64,000 bases of DNA, from assembly GCF_028736215.1 (NCBI RefSeq), contig NZ_CP117883.1:2542001-2606000 (forward strand). The letters are read 5' to 3'. Source of the stretch: Mucilaginibacter sp. KACC 22773 (lineage in GTDB: Bacteria > Bacteroidota > Bacteroidia > Sphingobacteriales > Sphingobacteriaceae). Position 1 is the first letter of the stretch; each line of letters begins with the position of its first letter. Under the pieces are notes generated by a model, which ran no database searches, had not been told where the DNA came from, and worked only from the letters and a program-made list of their open reading frames with translations. A program made the position numbers and the translations under genes. Positions 27,593 through 38,100 of the stretch are shown here, one piece after another.

Positions 27593-28126
27593 ATGAAGTA
27601 TTTCACCGGCTTATTATTGATTTTGGTTACCCTCATTTGGATACCATCATGCGAAAGCAACAAACGCGCAAACAATTACAATAATAAAGTGCTCGTTGAC
27701 GACGCCGGAATACTTTTTTTTAAAAATGGCGCTGAGGCCAGCCTGACCACCGTAAAAGCTTCCGGTTTGGCTATCTCCAACTCAAAAAATCAAAAGGTTA
27801 TTCAGTTTGCCAAAGCGATGATTGACGACCATACTTTGCTTGCCGATAATTTAAAAAAATTGGAGATTGATAACTTTGTAACCTCCAGCGATACCATAAA
27901 TGCCGGCCATCAACAAGTAATTGCCGCTCTTGAACAAAAAAAGGCGGCCGATTTTGATAAAGCTTATATGGAACTAATTGTAAACCAGCACGAACAGGAG
28001 ATAACCTTGTTTAAAACAGTCTCACTCAATAAAAATCCAAACCTATCTGATTTTGCCAACAAAAACATGCCATCGTTGCAGGCGCATCTTGATTCGGCTA
28101 AGGTGATTATGCTGGCGTTAAAATAG
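27593..28126 (+). CDS. DUF4142-family lipoprotein
   Basis: A 177-aa exported protein. The signal peptide ends in a lipobox-like IPSC (Cys20), so it is a likely lipoprotein. The mature part is a helical, ferritin-like DUF4142 domain: the segment KVIQFAKAMIDDHTLLADNL and the later NQHEQEI block with His residues are typical of that family. The function is not established; relatives are abundant in soil Bacteroidota and often linked to stress. It stands alone behind the gltBD terminator. Confidence 0.8.
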   Translation: MKYFTGLLLILVTLIWIPSCESNKRANNYNNKVLVDDAGILFFKNGAEASLTTVKASGLAISNSKNQKVIQFAKAMIDDHTLLADNLKKLEIDNFVTSSDTINAGHQQVIAALEQKKAADFDKAYMELIVNQHEQEITLFKTVSLNKNPNLSDFANKNMPSLQAHLDSAKVIMLALK

Positions 28127-28178
28127 TTTATCTAATAGCAGGGTAATGTTTAAATTGCGGGCTATACCTATCTAAATC

Positions 28179-29176
28179 ATGCTATTAAAAAAAAGTTCAT
28201 TTATTACCTTTTTGTTGGCGTTAATTGCCTGCCAAATACAGGTTTCTGCACAAGTTTCTGCTATAAAGCCGGGTGAGGTTTGGCCCGATAACCGGGGGCA
28301 ACATGTGCAGGCACATGGCGGCGGCATTATCAAAATTGGGAAATTATATTACTGGTTTGGCGAAGACAGAGCAAAGGACAATGATCCCGCAAAACGCTAC
28401 GTGGCCTGCTATTCGTCGCCCGACCTTACTAACTGGACATTCAGGAACAAGGTGATTAAAACAAGTGATCCGGCAAACTTTGGTGAGGGATTTGTATTGG
28501 AACGGCCCAAAGTTTTTTATAACCAAAAGAACCGCCAATATGTAATGTACCTGATATGGATAGCGCCAACTACAAAGCAGCCCGCGTTGGCGTTGCGGTT
28601 TGTGATAAGATAGATGGCGACTACAAATACCTTAAAAGCTTCAGGCCCTTAGGCGAGCAAAGCCGCGATATTGGTCAGTTTGTTGACGACGACGGTTCGG
28701 CATACCTGATATTTGAGGATAGGGCCAAAGGCTTCCATATTGCACAACTATCGGACGATTACCTGAGCGTTGAAAAAGAGATATGCCTCATTAAAGCGCC
28801 TTTGGAAGGTGGCGCCCTGGTGCATTATAAAGGACTTTATTATGCCATTGGATCGGCGCTTACCGGCTGGGACGCTAATCCTAACAAATATGCTACGGCA
28901 ACATCGCTAAGCGGGCCATGGTCGGAGTTTAAAGATATCGCCCCGCCCGAAACAAATACTTATGGATCGCAATCTACCATGATGGTGAAGGTTGTTGGTA
29001 CAAAACGTACCACCGTGATTTTTATGGCCGATCAGTGGCATCCCAAAGCCCAATGGGATTCGCGCTATCTGTGGATGCCTTTGGAGATAGGCGACGGCAA
29101 GTTATGGCTGCCAAAGCCACAACCCTGGAAGATAGATGTAAAAACGGGGGAATGGAAATATGCCGAGGATAAATAA
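28179..29176 (+). pseudogene. GH43-type glycosidase with a frameshift
   Basis: Two frames together encode one secreted glycosidase of about 332 aa. Frame 1 (28179 to about 28553) holds the signal peptide, the QAHGGGI block and YYWFGEDR. Frame 2 (from 28554-28556 to 29176) continues with MDSANYK and the DDDGSAYLIFED block. The break is at CTG-ATATGG (28551-28558), where one base, probably the C of a His codon, appears lost; GH43 relatives read YxHxD at this place. The HAHGGG...YWFGE pattern recalls the galactan-acting GH43 subfamilies 24/34; the substrate is inferred. Frame 1 alone ends after 144 codons with unrelated residues. It could be a true pseudogene or a sequencing error. Confidence 0.85.
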
Positions 29177-29195
29177 CAACCTGTTAACCCTTTAA

Positions 29196-29310
29196 CTCCC
29201 GCGAGGTTAGCGTCAGCGTAACTCGTGGGCATCCTGGTTTAAGCCTATGGCTTAACTATTTCAGCTGAAAGCTGAAACCATGTACCCCACGAGCTGGAAG
29301 CTCGCGGGAG
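29196..29310. repeat. Nested multi-hairpin intergenic element
   Basis: Five helices fit together: CTCCCGCGAG/CTCGCGGGAG (29196-29205 with 29301-29310), CTCGTGGG/CCCACGAG (29222-29229 with 29286-29293), TGGTTT/AAACCA (29235-29240 with 29274-29279), TTAAGCC-TAT-GGCTTAA (29239-29255) and TTTCAGC-TGAAA-GCTGAAA (29259-29277). All are perfect; neighbouring helices share a few bases at their junctions. It lies at the convergent end of the GH43 pseudogene and the DUF763 gene. It may be a REP/MITE-like mobile palindrome or a structured RNA. Confidence 0.8.
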
Positions 29311-29332
29311 CGATGCGCGATAGCGGAAGATG

Positions 29333-30535
29333 CTAAAATAATTTCAATTGCTGTTGTACCGGTGGCTTTGCTTTTCCAAATACGGTGCGGCCACCGTATT
29401 TCCATGAATCCTCACGCTCTTTGGCAATTACCTGGTCAAAATTGGCGTTGGGTGTAAAATCTTTTTCGGCATTCTCGGCTATTTTATGGAGGCGTTTGAT
29501 GGCTTCGTTTTGTTCTGATAACCCCAGTTTCGATTTGTGTATTGCATTTTGGAGGACGCCTATAGTTTCATCATAAACTTTGGTAGGTACGGGGAAGGGG
29601 TGGCCATCCTTACCGCCGTGCGCGAATGAAAATCTTGCCGGATCCTTAAACCGGGATGGAGTTCCGTGTATAACCTCGCTTACCAATGCCAGCGATTGCA
29701 GGGTACGTGGCCCCAGGCCTTGTAATAGTAATAAATCTTCAAAATCAGCAGGTTGCTTTTCATGCGCTAACCAAAGTACGGCACCCAGGCGTTTCAAATC
29801 CACGTCCCTGGCTTTTACATCATGATGGTTGGGCAGTACCAGGTGACTGATCTCTTTGATCATGGCTTCCGGATTTTCGGCGGCTATCTGCATTACCCCG
29901 TTTCGGGAGGTGTCGGCCAGCTTATCTGTCATGTTCAGGATCAGGCCTGTATTTTTGCCGTAGATGGATGTATGCGGATCATCAACAAATGATGTTAATT
30001 GCTCAGAATGCCAATGGTAGCGGCGTGCCGTGCTGCTGGCATCGCTCATGCCTTGCTGCACCACGGCCCATTTGCCGGTATCGCTCAGGATAAAATTGTG
30101 GGTATATAGCTGGAAACCGTCCTGAATGGCTGTGTTATCAACTTTAGCGCTTAGTTTGCTACATCGTACCAGGTGGTTGCCGTCAAGCCCGGTGGTTTCA
30201 CCAATTTTTAACAACTCGGCAGGGGTTTGTTTGGAGTGTTTGCCTTTGCCGCCGCAAATATAAATGCCCAGCTGGCGGCTGTATGGGTTTACTGACTTTT
30301 TTAAAGCGCCCATTACTGAGGTAGTTATGCCCGATGAGTGCCAATCCATCCCCATAACCGCGCCAAGGCTCTGAAACCAGAAAGGATCGCTCAGGCGGCG
30401 TAAAACCTCGTCCTTGCCATAATCCATTACGATGTTTTCAATTACAGCCAGGCCTAACTTTGCCATGCGCTCGGCAAGCCATGTGGGTACATAGCCATAG
30501 TGTAAAGGTAAGTCAGCACTGCCAGATCGCTTCAT
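29333..30535 (-). CDS. DUF763 domain protein
   Basis: A 400-aa cytoplasmic protein of the DUF763 family, recognised from the opening MKRSGSADLPLHYG, the GMDWHSSGITTSV block (about 62-74), YICGGKGKHS and the QGMSD...RRYHWHSE segment. The His-rich conserved blocks suggest a metal- or nucleic-acid-binding enzyme. The C-terminal half contains a helix-hairpin-helix-like LLLQGLGPRTLQSLALV, hinting at DNA contact. The function is unknown. It converges on the frameshifted GH43 gene with the palindromic element between them, and probably has its own promoter. Confidence 0.85.
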   Translation of the reverse strand: MKRSGSADLPLHYGYVPTWLAERMAKLGLAVIENIVMDYGKDEVLRRLSDPFWFQSLGAVMGMDWHSSGITTSVMGALKKSVNPYSRQLGIYICGGKGKHSKQTPAELLKIGETTGLDGNHLVRCSKLSAKVDNTAIQDGFQLYTHNFILSDTGKWAVVQQGMSDASSTARRYHWHSEQLTSFVDDPHTSIYGKNTGLILNMTDKLADTSRNGVMQIAAENPEAMIKEISHLVLPNHHDVKARDVDLKRLGAVLWLAHEKQPADFEDLLLLQGLGPRTLQSLALVSEVIHGTPSRFKDPARFSFAHGGKDGHPFPVPTKVYDETIGVLQNAIHKSKLGLSEQNEAIKRLHKIAENAEKDFTPNANFDQVIAKEREDSWKYGGRTVFGKAKPPVQQQLKLF

Positions 30536-30732
30536 GCTAATAAATTTAGTATTTGTTTTTGATTTAAGGGGCCTGCAGGATTAACAAATTTATTCTGAAC
30601 TCGGATTAAGCAGATTTTTCGGATTATTTGGATTTGATTTGGAATCCAATCCTGTCAATCCCTTAATCTCAAAATAGTGGTTTAGACCAAAAGCATCTTC
30701 AAATTCTCAAATCTTCAAATTCTCAAATTAAA
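30536..30732. repeat. Spacer with half of a palindrome family and TCAAAT word repeats
   Basis: At about 30593-30660 the wording CTGAACTCGGATTAAGCAGATT...GGAATCCAATCC recalls the left arm of the CTGAACCGGAATTAAACGAATT family but lacks a matching right arm. At 30698-30730 the word TCAAAT(CT)TCAAATTC is repeated. No gene is seen. Confidence 0.4.
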
Positions 30733-32643
30733 TTAATCTTCTTCCGTTTCACCGGCGTACAGTTCATCTATTTCTGCGGCATACTTTTTCTCAATAACTT
30801 TGCGTTTGGCCTTCATGGTTGGGGTTATTTCGCCTTCTTCCATGCTGAAAGGGTTACGTTTTATCCTAAATGATTTGATACGTTCAAACTTGGCGAGCTC
30901 GTTGCTGAATTTGCGGATATCCTGGCTTATCCAGTCCACAATTTCCTGCTCATCGATAAATACTTCCGGGCGTTCAAAAAAATCGTTCTGGAGGCCGAAT
31001 TGCTCCTGCAAGCCTTCTTTACCGGGCACTATGATAGCGGCTATGTATTCGCGTTTATCGCCCACTAAAAACACCTGTTCAATTTTGGGGCTCTTGAGGT
31101 ACGTATTCTCAACCGGGGTAGGATATATGTTTTTGCCATACGCGTTTACCAGCATGTTTTTAAGCCTGTCGGTAATTTGCAGGTTACCGCGATAAAACCT
31201 GCCTATGTCGCCTGTGTGAAACCAGTTGTCGTCATCTATAACCATGGCTGTTTCTTCGGGCTTATGCCAGTAACCTTTCATTACGCAATGGCCGCGAACA
31301 ATAATTTCGCCTTCCTCGGTTTCTGTATTTTCCTTAAAATTATCGTGGGTTTGTATGGAGTAAATTTCTTTGGTTTCTACATTTTGGATGGCTACCTCAA
31401 TGCCCGGAATAATGCGGCCCACGGTACCGTAAATAACCCTGTGCCTTTCGGTTACAGCCATAACGGGCGATGTCTCTGTTAATCCGAAACCTTCCAGTAT
31501 TACTATACCCAGGTCGCCAAAAAACTCACCTATGTTTTTGGGCAGTGCGCCTCCGCCCGATACCATAAACTGCAGCTTGCCGCCGGTTTTTTCTTTTATC
31601 TTACTGAAAACCAATTTTTCGGCAATGCCATGCTGGGCTTTAAGGATAAGGCCCGGCGATTTACCGGCTTCATGTATCAAACGTACCTTTTTGCCAATTT
31701 CAAATGCCCATAAAAATATTTTGGTTTTTATGCCACCTGCAGATGTACCACTTTTGATAGCCCTATCGTGAATACGCTCAAGCAGGCGCGGCACGCAACA
31801 TAGTATGGTAGGCTGCGTTTCGCCCATATTTTTAGCTAACAGCTCCAAACTTTGGGCAAAAGCAATTTGCGACCCTTTTAAAATTGCGATATGATAAATT
31901 GTACGCTCAAATACATGCGATAATGGCAGGAACGATAAAAAGCGGTCATCCTTGCTTACAAAAGGAATTTGGATAACACTATTCAGCGCGTTTTGGGTAA
32001 GGTTATAATGCGTAAGCATTACACCCTTAGGGATACCTGTTGTACCTGATGTATAAATAAGGCAGGAAAGGTCGGTAGGTAAAATAGCTTCGCGGGCGGC
32101 AGCAATAGCATGGCGATATTGGCTCACCAAAGCCAGTCCTTCTTTAATCACATCATCAAAACCAATTACACCGGCGTTGAGCGTATGTTTACCGCTGTGT
32201 TTTTCAAAATCATCAAAAGCCGGTATAATACGAATGAGCTCGGGGCAGTTATTGGCTATTTTAAGCACCTTGCGAAGCAGGAACGGATTGCCTGTAATGA
32301 TGGTTTTTGCGCCCGAATCGTTTAAGATATACTCAATTTCGGTTTCGGTGAGGGTAGGGTATATCGATGCATTTACCGCACCTATCTGCTGTAATGCCTG
32401 GTCGTAATAAACATAGTTTGGCCCATTTTCGATAATCAGCGACAACCGGTCGCCTTTTTTAATGCCCAGGTTTAATAACCATGCCGATATGGCATCTATC
32501 TTTTCCAGCGCCTCGCCATAAGTAATCTCCACCCAGGTATCTTTAACCTTATGGATTAAAAATGTATGACTTTCGGGATGGATATTGGCAACGGTATTGC
32601 GTATAAACGATGGGACAGTTGTAAGTTGATTAGCCTGGCTCAT
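30733..32643 (-). CDS. Long-chain fatty acid-CoA ligase (AMP-forming)
   Basis: ANL-superfamily acyl-CoA synthetase of 636 aa. The P-loop YTSGTTGIPKGVML lies near 195-208, followed by EGFGLTETSPV (A5 motif), WFHTGDIG (A7) and the DRLKNMLVNAYGKNIYP hinge (A8). This is the FadD15/FACL subgroup, which activates long-chain fatty acids to acyl-CoA at the membrane. No beta-oxidation genes adjoin it, so it may serve lipid turnover or uptake in general. It is the only gene of its transcription unit that can be seen. Confidence 0.93.
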   Translation of the reverse strand: MSQANQLTTVPSFIRNTVANIHPESHTFLIHKVKDTWVEITYGEALEKIDAISAWLLNLGIKKGDRLSLIIENGPNYVYYDQALQQIGAVNASIYPTLTETEIEYILNDSGAKTIITGNPFLLRKVLKIANNCPELIRIIPAFDDFEKHSGKHTLNAGVIGFDDVIKEGLALVSQYRHAIAAAREAILPTDLSCLIYTSGTTGIPKGVMLTHYNLTQNALNSVIQIPFVSKDDRFLSFLPLSHVFERTIYHIAILKGSQIAFAQSLELLAKNMGETQPTILCCVPRLLERIHDRAIKSGTSAGGIKTKIFLWAFEIGKKVRLIHEAGKSPGLILKAQHGIAEKLVFSKIKEKTGGKLQFMVSGGGALPKNIGEFFGDLGIVILEGFGLTETSPVMAVTERHRVIYGTVGRIIPGIEVAIQNVETKEIYSIQTHDNFKENTETEEGEIIVRGHCVMKGYWHKPEETAMVIDDDNWFHTGDIGRFYRGNLQITDRLKNMLVNAYGKNIYPTPVENTYLKSPKIEQVFLVGDKREYIAAIIVPGKEGLQEQFGLQNDFFERPEVFIDEQEIVDWISQDIRKFSNELAKFERIKSFRIKRNPFSMEEGEITPTMKAKRKVIEKKYAAEIDELYAGETEED

Positions 32644-32877
32644 TAATTGATCAATTGGTTCTCTTCAAGCATCAAACTTATGTTTTTTCGGTATAAAACT
32701 CAAATCAAATATTAATGGCCGATAAATAAAGCCGGGACGGTTCCCCATGCAAACGTAAAGTATTTTTAAAAATTCCGGATGTGTAATTTATTCCTTAGGT
32801 TTTATTAAAAAAATGATTCAGTTGTAGCATTTGCAGGTAATAATGCGTAATCAGGTTAATAGCCAATTATACTTTTT

Positions 32878-33903
32878 ATGAAACCACCTTACCCTATTTT
32901 TCTTGCAATGGCAATTGTTATGGCCGTCCTGTCGGGCTGCGATAAAGGCCAGCCGGCTGCAATTAAAAGCAGCGAAAGTAACGCCAAAGTAGTTTTGCTG
33001 CCTGCTCAGTTGCCCCAATCAATTACAGCGGTATTTTTTACTGATGTTAAAACCGGTTATGTTGCCGGCGGTGGCGGTGGTATTTATAAAACTTTTAACG
33101 GTGGCGACAGCTGGCAAGCCGAAAATTCAAATACCAATTTGCCTATTTATGGCCTCTATTTTATAGATAGCAATAAAGGGTTTGCGGTTGGTGGCGAAAG
33201 CTCATGTGGAGGAACGGGCTGTGTGCCGCCGGGTGGTTTTATACTGCGTACGCTTGACGGCGGCCAAAGCTGGGCAAGGGTTTATACACCGGTTGAAAAA
33301 ACTGAGATAACGTCCGTCTATTTTGTAAATACCAATGTGGGCTTTTGCGTAGGTAATAACGTGATTTACAAAACTACCAACGGCGGTTTGGCGTGGACAG
33401 CGCAGGCCATCGAAAACCTGGGCGGGAAAATGATGCAAATAAAATTTACTGATGATAAAAATGGCTTCATAATATGCCTGTTTGATAAGATAGTACAGAC
33501 AGATGATGGCGGCCTAACCTGGAAAGTAACCAGCCCGCAAACCAACACCGGTTACTACAGCATAGCATCTGCCGGAGGCGTTACCTATGTGGGTGGGCAG
33601 GGCAAGGTTATAAAATCAACAAATAATGGCAACTCGTGGAGCGTGCTGGCTAATTCGCCGGCAGATGTTTTCGCCATCTATTTCAAAAACTCTAAAAACG
33701 GCATCGCACTCGGCCGGGGCAATTATTCGGGGGGCGATTTTGGTCATTCTTATGCTTCAATTTATACCACGTCCGATGGCGGCGATAGCTGGACAGGATC
33801 GTCAGATATTACCGGGTATTCTGCCATTAACGCTGTAAGCTTCCCGAACCAAAGCGTAGGTTTTGGCATAACGGGAAATAAAATAATTAAGATAACTTAT
33901 TAA
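32878..33903 (+). CDS. YCF48/BNR-repeat lipoprotein (beta-propeller)
   Basis: A 341-aa lipoprotein with lipobox LSGC (Cys20). The mature protein is a repeat beta-propeller: units of about 45 residues contain V/I-x-F-x-(D/N)xxxGF/YxxG followed by I/VYKTxNGGxxW (KTFNGGDSW, RTLDGGQSW, KTTNGGLAW, QTDDGGLTW, KSTNNGNSW, TTSDGGDSW), at least six times. This is the YCF48/HCF136-like fold known from photosystem assembly factors and bacterial secreted proteins. Here it is probably a surface or periplasmic binding scaffold. It converges on the alpha/beta hydrolase gene with 15 bp between. Confidence 0.85.
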   Translation: MKPPYPIFLAMAIVMAVLSGCDKGQPAAIKSSESNAKVVLLPAQLPQSITAVFFTDVKTGYVAGGGGGIYKTFNGGDSWQAENSNTNLPIYGLYFIDSNKGFAVGGESSCGGTGCVPPGGFILRTLDGGQSWARVYTPVEKTEITSVYFVNTNVGFCVGNNVIYKTTNGGLAWTAQAIENLGGKMMQIKFTDDKNGFIICLFDKIVQTDDGGLTWKVTSPQTNTGYYSIASAGGVTYVGGQGKVIKSTNNGNSWSVLANSPADVFAIYFKNSKNGIALGRGNYSGGDFGHSYASIYTTSDGGDSWTGSSDITGYSAINAVSFPNQSVGFGITGNKIIKITY

Positions 33904-33918
33904 AATTGGGCGCTGCCG

Positions 33919-34776
33919 TTATTCAGCCGTTAAAAACTCATCAAGCAATGCTACAAATAACTCCGGTACTTTACTATACGGGTTTGGTGCCATAACCTCG
34001 CCCATAAAAGCGCCGTGGCTGCCGGGCATTATGGTGAGCCGGCCATGTGGCAATAACCGCGACAACTCTATAGCGTGCTCGGGCGTTATCACATCCTGAT
34101 CGCTTACGATGACCAGGGTAGGAGCCTGGATGGCTTTGATATCGTCGGTGTTCCAATCCTTAAAGGTCTGCATCCGTTTGGCATCTTTATCTTGCATGTT
34201 TTGCAGCCCTGCCTGGGTATTGCCGGGGATGGCCAGGTAAACATCTTTGTAAATCTGTGGCATCGAAGATAGATCTGCTTTGTTTATAAAATCCCAAAAC
34301 CACGGGAACGTCCCGGCACGTTTATAAAGTGCCGAAATGGTAACCAGCTTACGTACTAATTCGGGATGCCTGATAGCCAATTGCAGGGTAGTGCTGCCGC
34401 CGTTGCTAAAACCCATAACATCGGCACCTTTAATGCTTAATTGTTTTAGCAGTTCGGCTACATCATCGGCATCCTGCTCAAAAGTTTCGGGAATATCCCT
34501 GGCAGATGTGCGTCCATGATTTTGCAAATCGACCGCAATAACCATATGGGTTTTGGCCAGTTGGGGCATAATTTTACCAAATGAAGTATGCATTGTTGAA
34601 CCACCGCCATGAATTAATACCAGCGGATGGCCTGTGCCATAAATTTCATAATACATTTTTATGCCGTTTACCTGGGCATATTTACCGGCATCTTGTGCCT
34701 GGGTGGTGGTCGCTGTTGTCATAAGTATAATTATAAAAGTAGTGATCTTAATATAAAGCAGCATTAAGTTTTTCAT
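33919..34776 (-). CDS. Secreted alpha/beta hydrolase
   Basis: A 285-aa serine hydrolase with a signal peptide (residues 1-27, ending TTQAQ). An oxyanion HGGG motif is followed by the nucleophile elbow GFSNGG (about Ser123), the acid in SDQDVITP and the catalytic His in PGSHGAF. It resembles epoxide-hydrolase/haloperoxidase-type esterases, but the substrate is not predictable. Export implies action in the periplasm or outside the cell. No operon partner is seen. Confidence 0.88.
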   Translation of the reverse strand: MKNLMLLYIKITTFIIILMTTATTTQAQDAGKYAQVNGIKMYYEIYGTGHPLVLIHGGGSTMHTSFGKIMPQLAKTHMVIAVDLQNHGRTSARDIPETFEQDADDVAELLKQLSIKGADVMGFSNGGSTTLQLAIRHPELVRKLVTISALYKRAGTFPWFWDFINKADLSSMPQIYKDVYLAIPGNTQAGLQNMQDKDAKRMQTFKDWNTDDIKAIQAPTLVIVSDQDVITPEHAIELSRLLPHGRLTIMPGSHGAFMGEVMAPNPYSKVPELFVALLDEFLTAE

Positions 34777-35108
34777 AATTCAAATTTAACGCCAGGGGCT
34801 AATTGCGCAAATAGCAGTATGCGACAAAGTTTAGGGTGGTTTACGACAGGTTGTAAATCGTTTCAGCAATCCAAGGGTAACAATTCATTTACAATGCGCC
34901 GCGAGAGCGAAATAAGGGTGTATTTATTACACAGTGGTTTGCTAAATCGTTAATATTGTTGAACCAATTAGTTAGCCGGTACTTTTTTACCGTTACATAA
35001 TACATATTTATCACCGGGCCTTATCAGCCCTTTCTTGCAGCGCTTTTAAGGGTTATTGCCGGCGGGCTTATTGGCAACAAAATGTGCATCAACTAAATCT
35101 CTCAACTC
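34777..35108. other. Divergent control region, no gene seen
   Basis: The 332-bp gap between the divergent hydrolase gene and the ThuA fusion gene holds no supported ORF, strong palindrome or clear TTG/TAnnTTTG promoter. It must contain the start of the carbohydrate operon. Confidence 0.5.
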
Positions 35109-38100
35109 ATGTCATTAAAATTAAAACTCACCTGTATTTTATTGATAGGGCTCAGTTTTGGGCTGTATTCGTTTAAAAAACCTGTTCCGCGGCAGCATGT
35201 GCTGGTTTTCTCAAAAACATTAGGCTGGCATCATTCGTGTATCCCGTTTGGCATCGCCGCTATCCAAAAGCTGGGTAAAGAAAACAACTTCGATGTTGAT
35301 ACCACAACCAATTCTGAAGCTTTTACCGACGAGAATCTTAAAAAATACGATGCCGTTATATTTCAATGTACCACGGGTAATGTACTTAACGCCGCGCAGC
35401 AGGCAGCGTTTGAGCGGTACATACAGGCCGGGGGCGGATATGCAGGCTTCCATTCGGCTGCCGATACCGAGTACGACTGGCCATGGTATGGTAAACTGGT
35501 GGGCGCCTATTTTTCAAGCCATCCCAATAATTCCAATATCCGTACGGCTACTATAGATGTTACCGACCGTACAAACCCGATAACGGCCGGTTTGCCTGCC
35601 CGATGGGAGCGTACCGACGAGTGGTACAACTACAAATCCATCTATAGCGGGATACATATTTTGGCCAGCCTTGACGAAAACACCTACGATGGCGGCACCA
35701 ACGGGGCTAATCACCCCATAACCTGGTTCCACGAGTTTGATGGCGGCCGCTCGTTTTATACCGGATGCGGCCACACCGACGAAAGCTATAGCGATCCTTT
35801 GTTTTTAGGGCAGATGCTTGGTGGTATTAAATATGCTATGGGCAACGGCAAACCGCTGGATTACGGTAAAGCATACGCCAAAGTATCGCCCGATCAAACC
35901 CGCTTCATTAAAACGGTATTGGTTAGTAACGTGGCATCGCCTATGGAACTGGCTACGGCTAAAGATGGCCGCGTATTTTTTACCCAGTTGATGGGTAATT
36001 TTTCGGTTTATAATACCAAAACCAACCAGTTTAAAGTGATCCATAAATTCCCCATCACTTACCAGGGAGGCACCGGGGTTATTGGCCTAACGCTTGACCC
36101 AAATTTTGAAACTAACCAGTTTGTATATATTTATTACATGCCCGAAGGACAAACCGTTGAGCCGTTAAACTTCCAGCTCTCACGCTTTAAATTGAGCCCG
36201 ACTAACGTGCTCGACTTGAAATCGGAAAAAGTTTTGTTAAAAGTGCCGGTACAAATAGTAAGCGGCGCACACCACGGCGGCTCATTGGCCTGGGATAAAA
36301 ACGGTAACCTATACCTGTCTACAGGCGATAGCTCGAGCCCGTTCCCGGCCGATGGTTACGCACCGCTGGACGAACGCCCCGGAAAAGAGCATTTTAGCCT
36401 GGATGCCCAGCGTAGCGCAGGTAATACCAATGACTTTAAGGGTAAAATATTGCGGATTCATCCCGAAGCTGACGGAACCTATACCATTCCCGAAGGAAAC
36501 CTTTTCCCCAAAGGCATGGCCAAAACTAAACCGGAGATTTATGTGATGGGTTGCCGTAACCCATACCGCATTGCGGTGAATCCCAATACCTCGGTTTTAT
36601 ACTGGGGCGAGATAGGGCCCGATGCCGGTAACGATTCGCCACGTGGTCCGCGTGGATATGACGAGTTTAACCAGGCACGCAAGGCAGGCAACTTTGGCTG
36701 GCCGTATTTTGTGGGCAACAACTTTGCCTACTCGCACTGGGATTTTGTTACGGGCACACCGGGGCCAATGTTTGATCCTAAACGCCCGGTAAATAACTCG
36801 CCCAATAATACCGGCTTAAGTGTATTGCCACCGGCTACGCCAGCCATGATCTGGTACCCTTACGCTGCATCGGATGAGTTTCCGGAATTGGGATTAGGCG
36901 GGCGCTGCGCTATAGGTGGCGATTTTTATAAGTATAATGCCAATGTTAAAAATCCCAATAAGTTCCCTGATTATTACGACGGTAAATTATTTGTTGCCGA
37001 CTGGATGCGCAACTGGGTAATAAGCCTCACGTTTGATGAAAACGAAAACTACGTGCGCAATGAGGCTTTTATGCCCGCCAATGGCGATTTCCGGCGACCT
37101 ATTGATATGCAGTTCGGCCCCGATGGTGCTTTATATATGCTGGAATACGGATCTGTGTACGGGGCGCAAAACGAAGATGCCCGCCTGGTAAAAATTGAAT
37201 ACAACACCGGCAACCGCGCGCCAATTGCCAAAGCCGGTATTACCGATACCGCTACGCAAGCCTACTACCAGCATACCAAATACCTTACTGCCGAGTTGAA
37301 GGAAATGCCCGTAAAAAAAGAGATATCAGGCCAGGCACCGCTAACCGTAGGTTTTAATAGCCAGAACAGTAAAGATTTGGATGATGACGATAAAATAACC
37401 TATCAGTGGTTGTTTGACGGTAAAACGGTAGGAGCAGCAACAGCCTCGGCAAGCTATACCTATACTAAGCCGGGTGTTTACAAGGCTATTTTAAAAGTTA
37501 CCGATAAAGCCGGTGCTACAGGCCGCGATACTATTATAGTTAGGGTGGGCAATACCCGGCCGGTGGTTACTATTGCCAGTGCGGGCAACAAATCATTCAT
37601 CCAAAAGGGGCAGCCCTTTAAATATCATGTGGTGGTGAAGGATAAAGAAGACGCTAAGATAGACCTTAAACGGGTGAATTTATTTTACATCTATAATCCC
37701 CAGCCATCAACCGATAGTAAAACAGTGCAAAGCCTGGCTGCTTTGTCGGCCAACGAGATAAGCTATCCCGGCAAGGCGTTAATGGCTAATAGCGATTGTA
37801 AATCGTGCCACCTGGCCAACAAGACCGCTGTAGGGCCAAGTTTTATAGCGATAGCCAATCGGTATAAAACACAAAAAGGATCGGTTGATAAGCTATCCAA
37901 AAAAATCATAGCCGGTGGCGCAGGCAGCTGGGGAACCGAACATGTCATGAGCGCGCACCCTCAGCTTTCGGCCGCCGATACCAGGGAGATAGTGAAATAC
38001 ATTTTTTCGCTTACCGACAAAAAGGGCAAGGCCACTGCCTTACCGCTTAACGGTAGCCTGAACCTGAAATTTAGCGACGCCGAGCCGCGCGGGCAGTACA

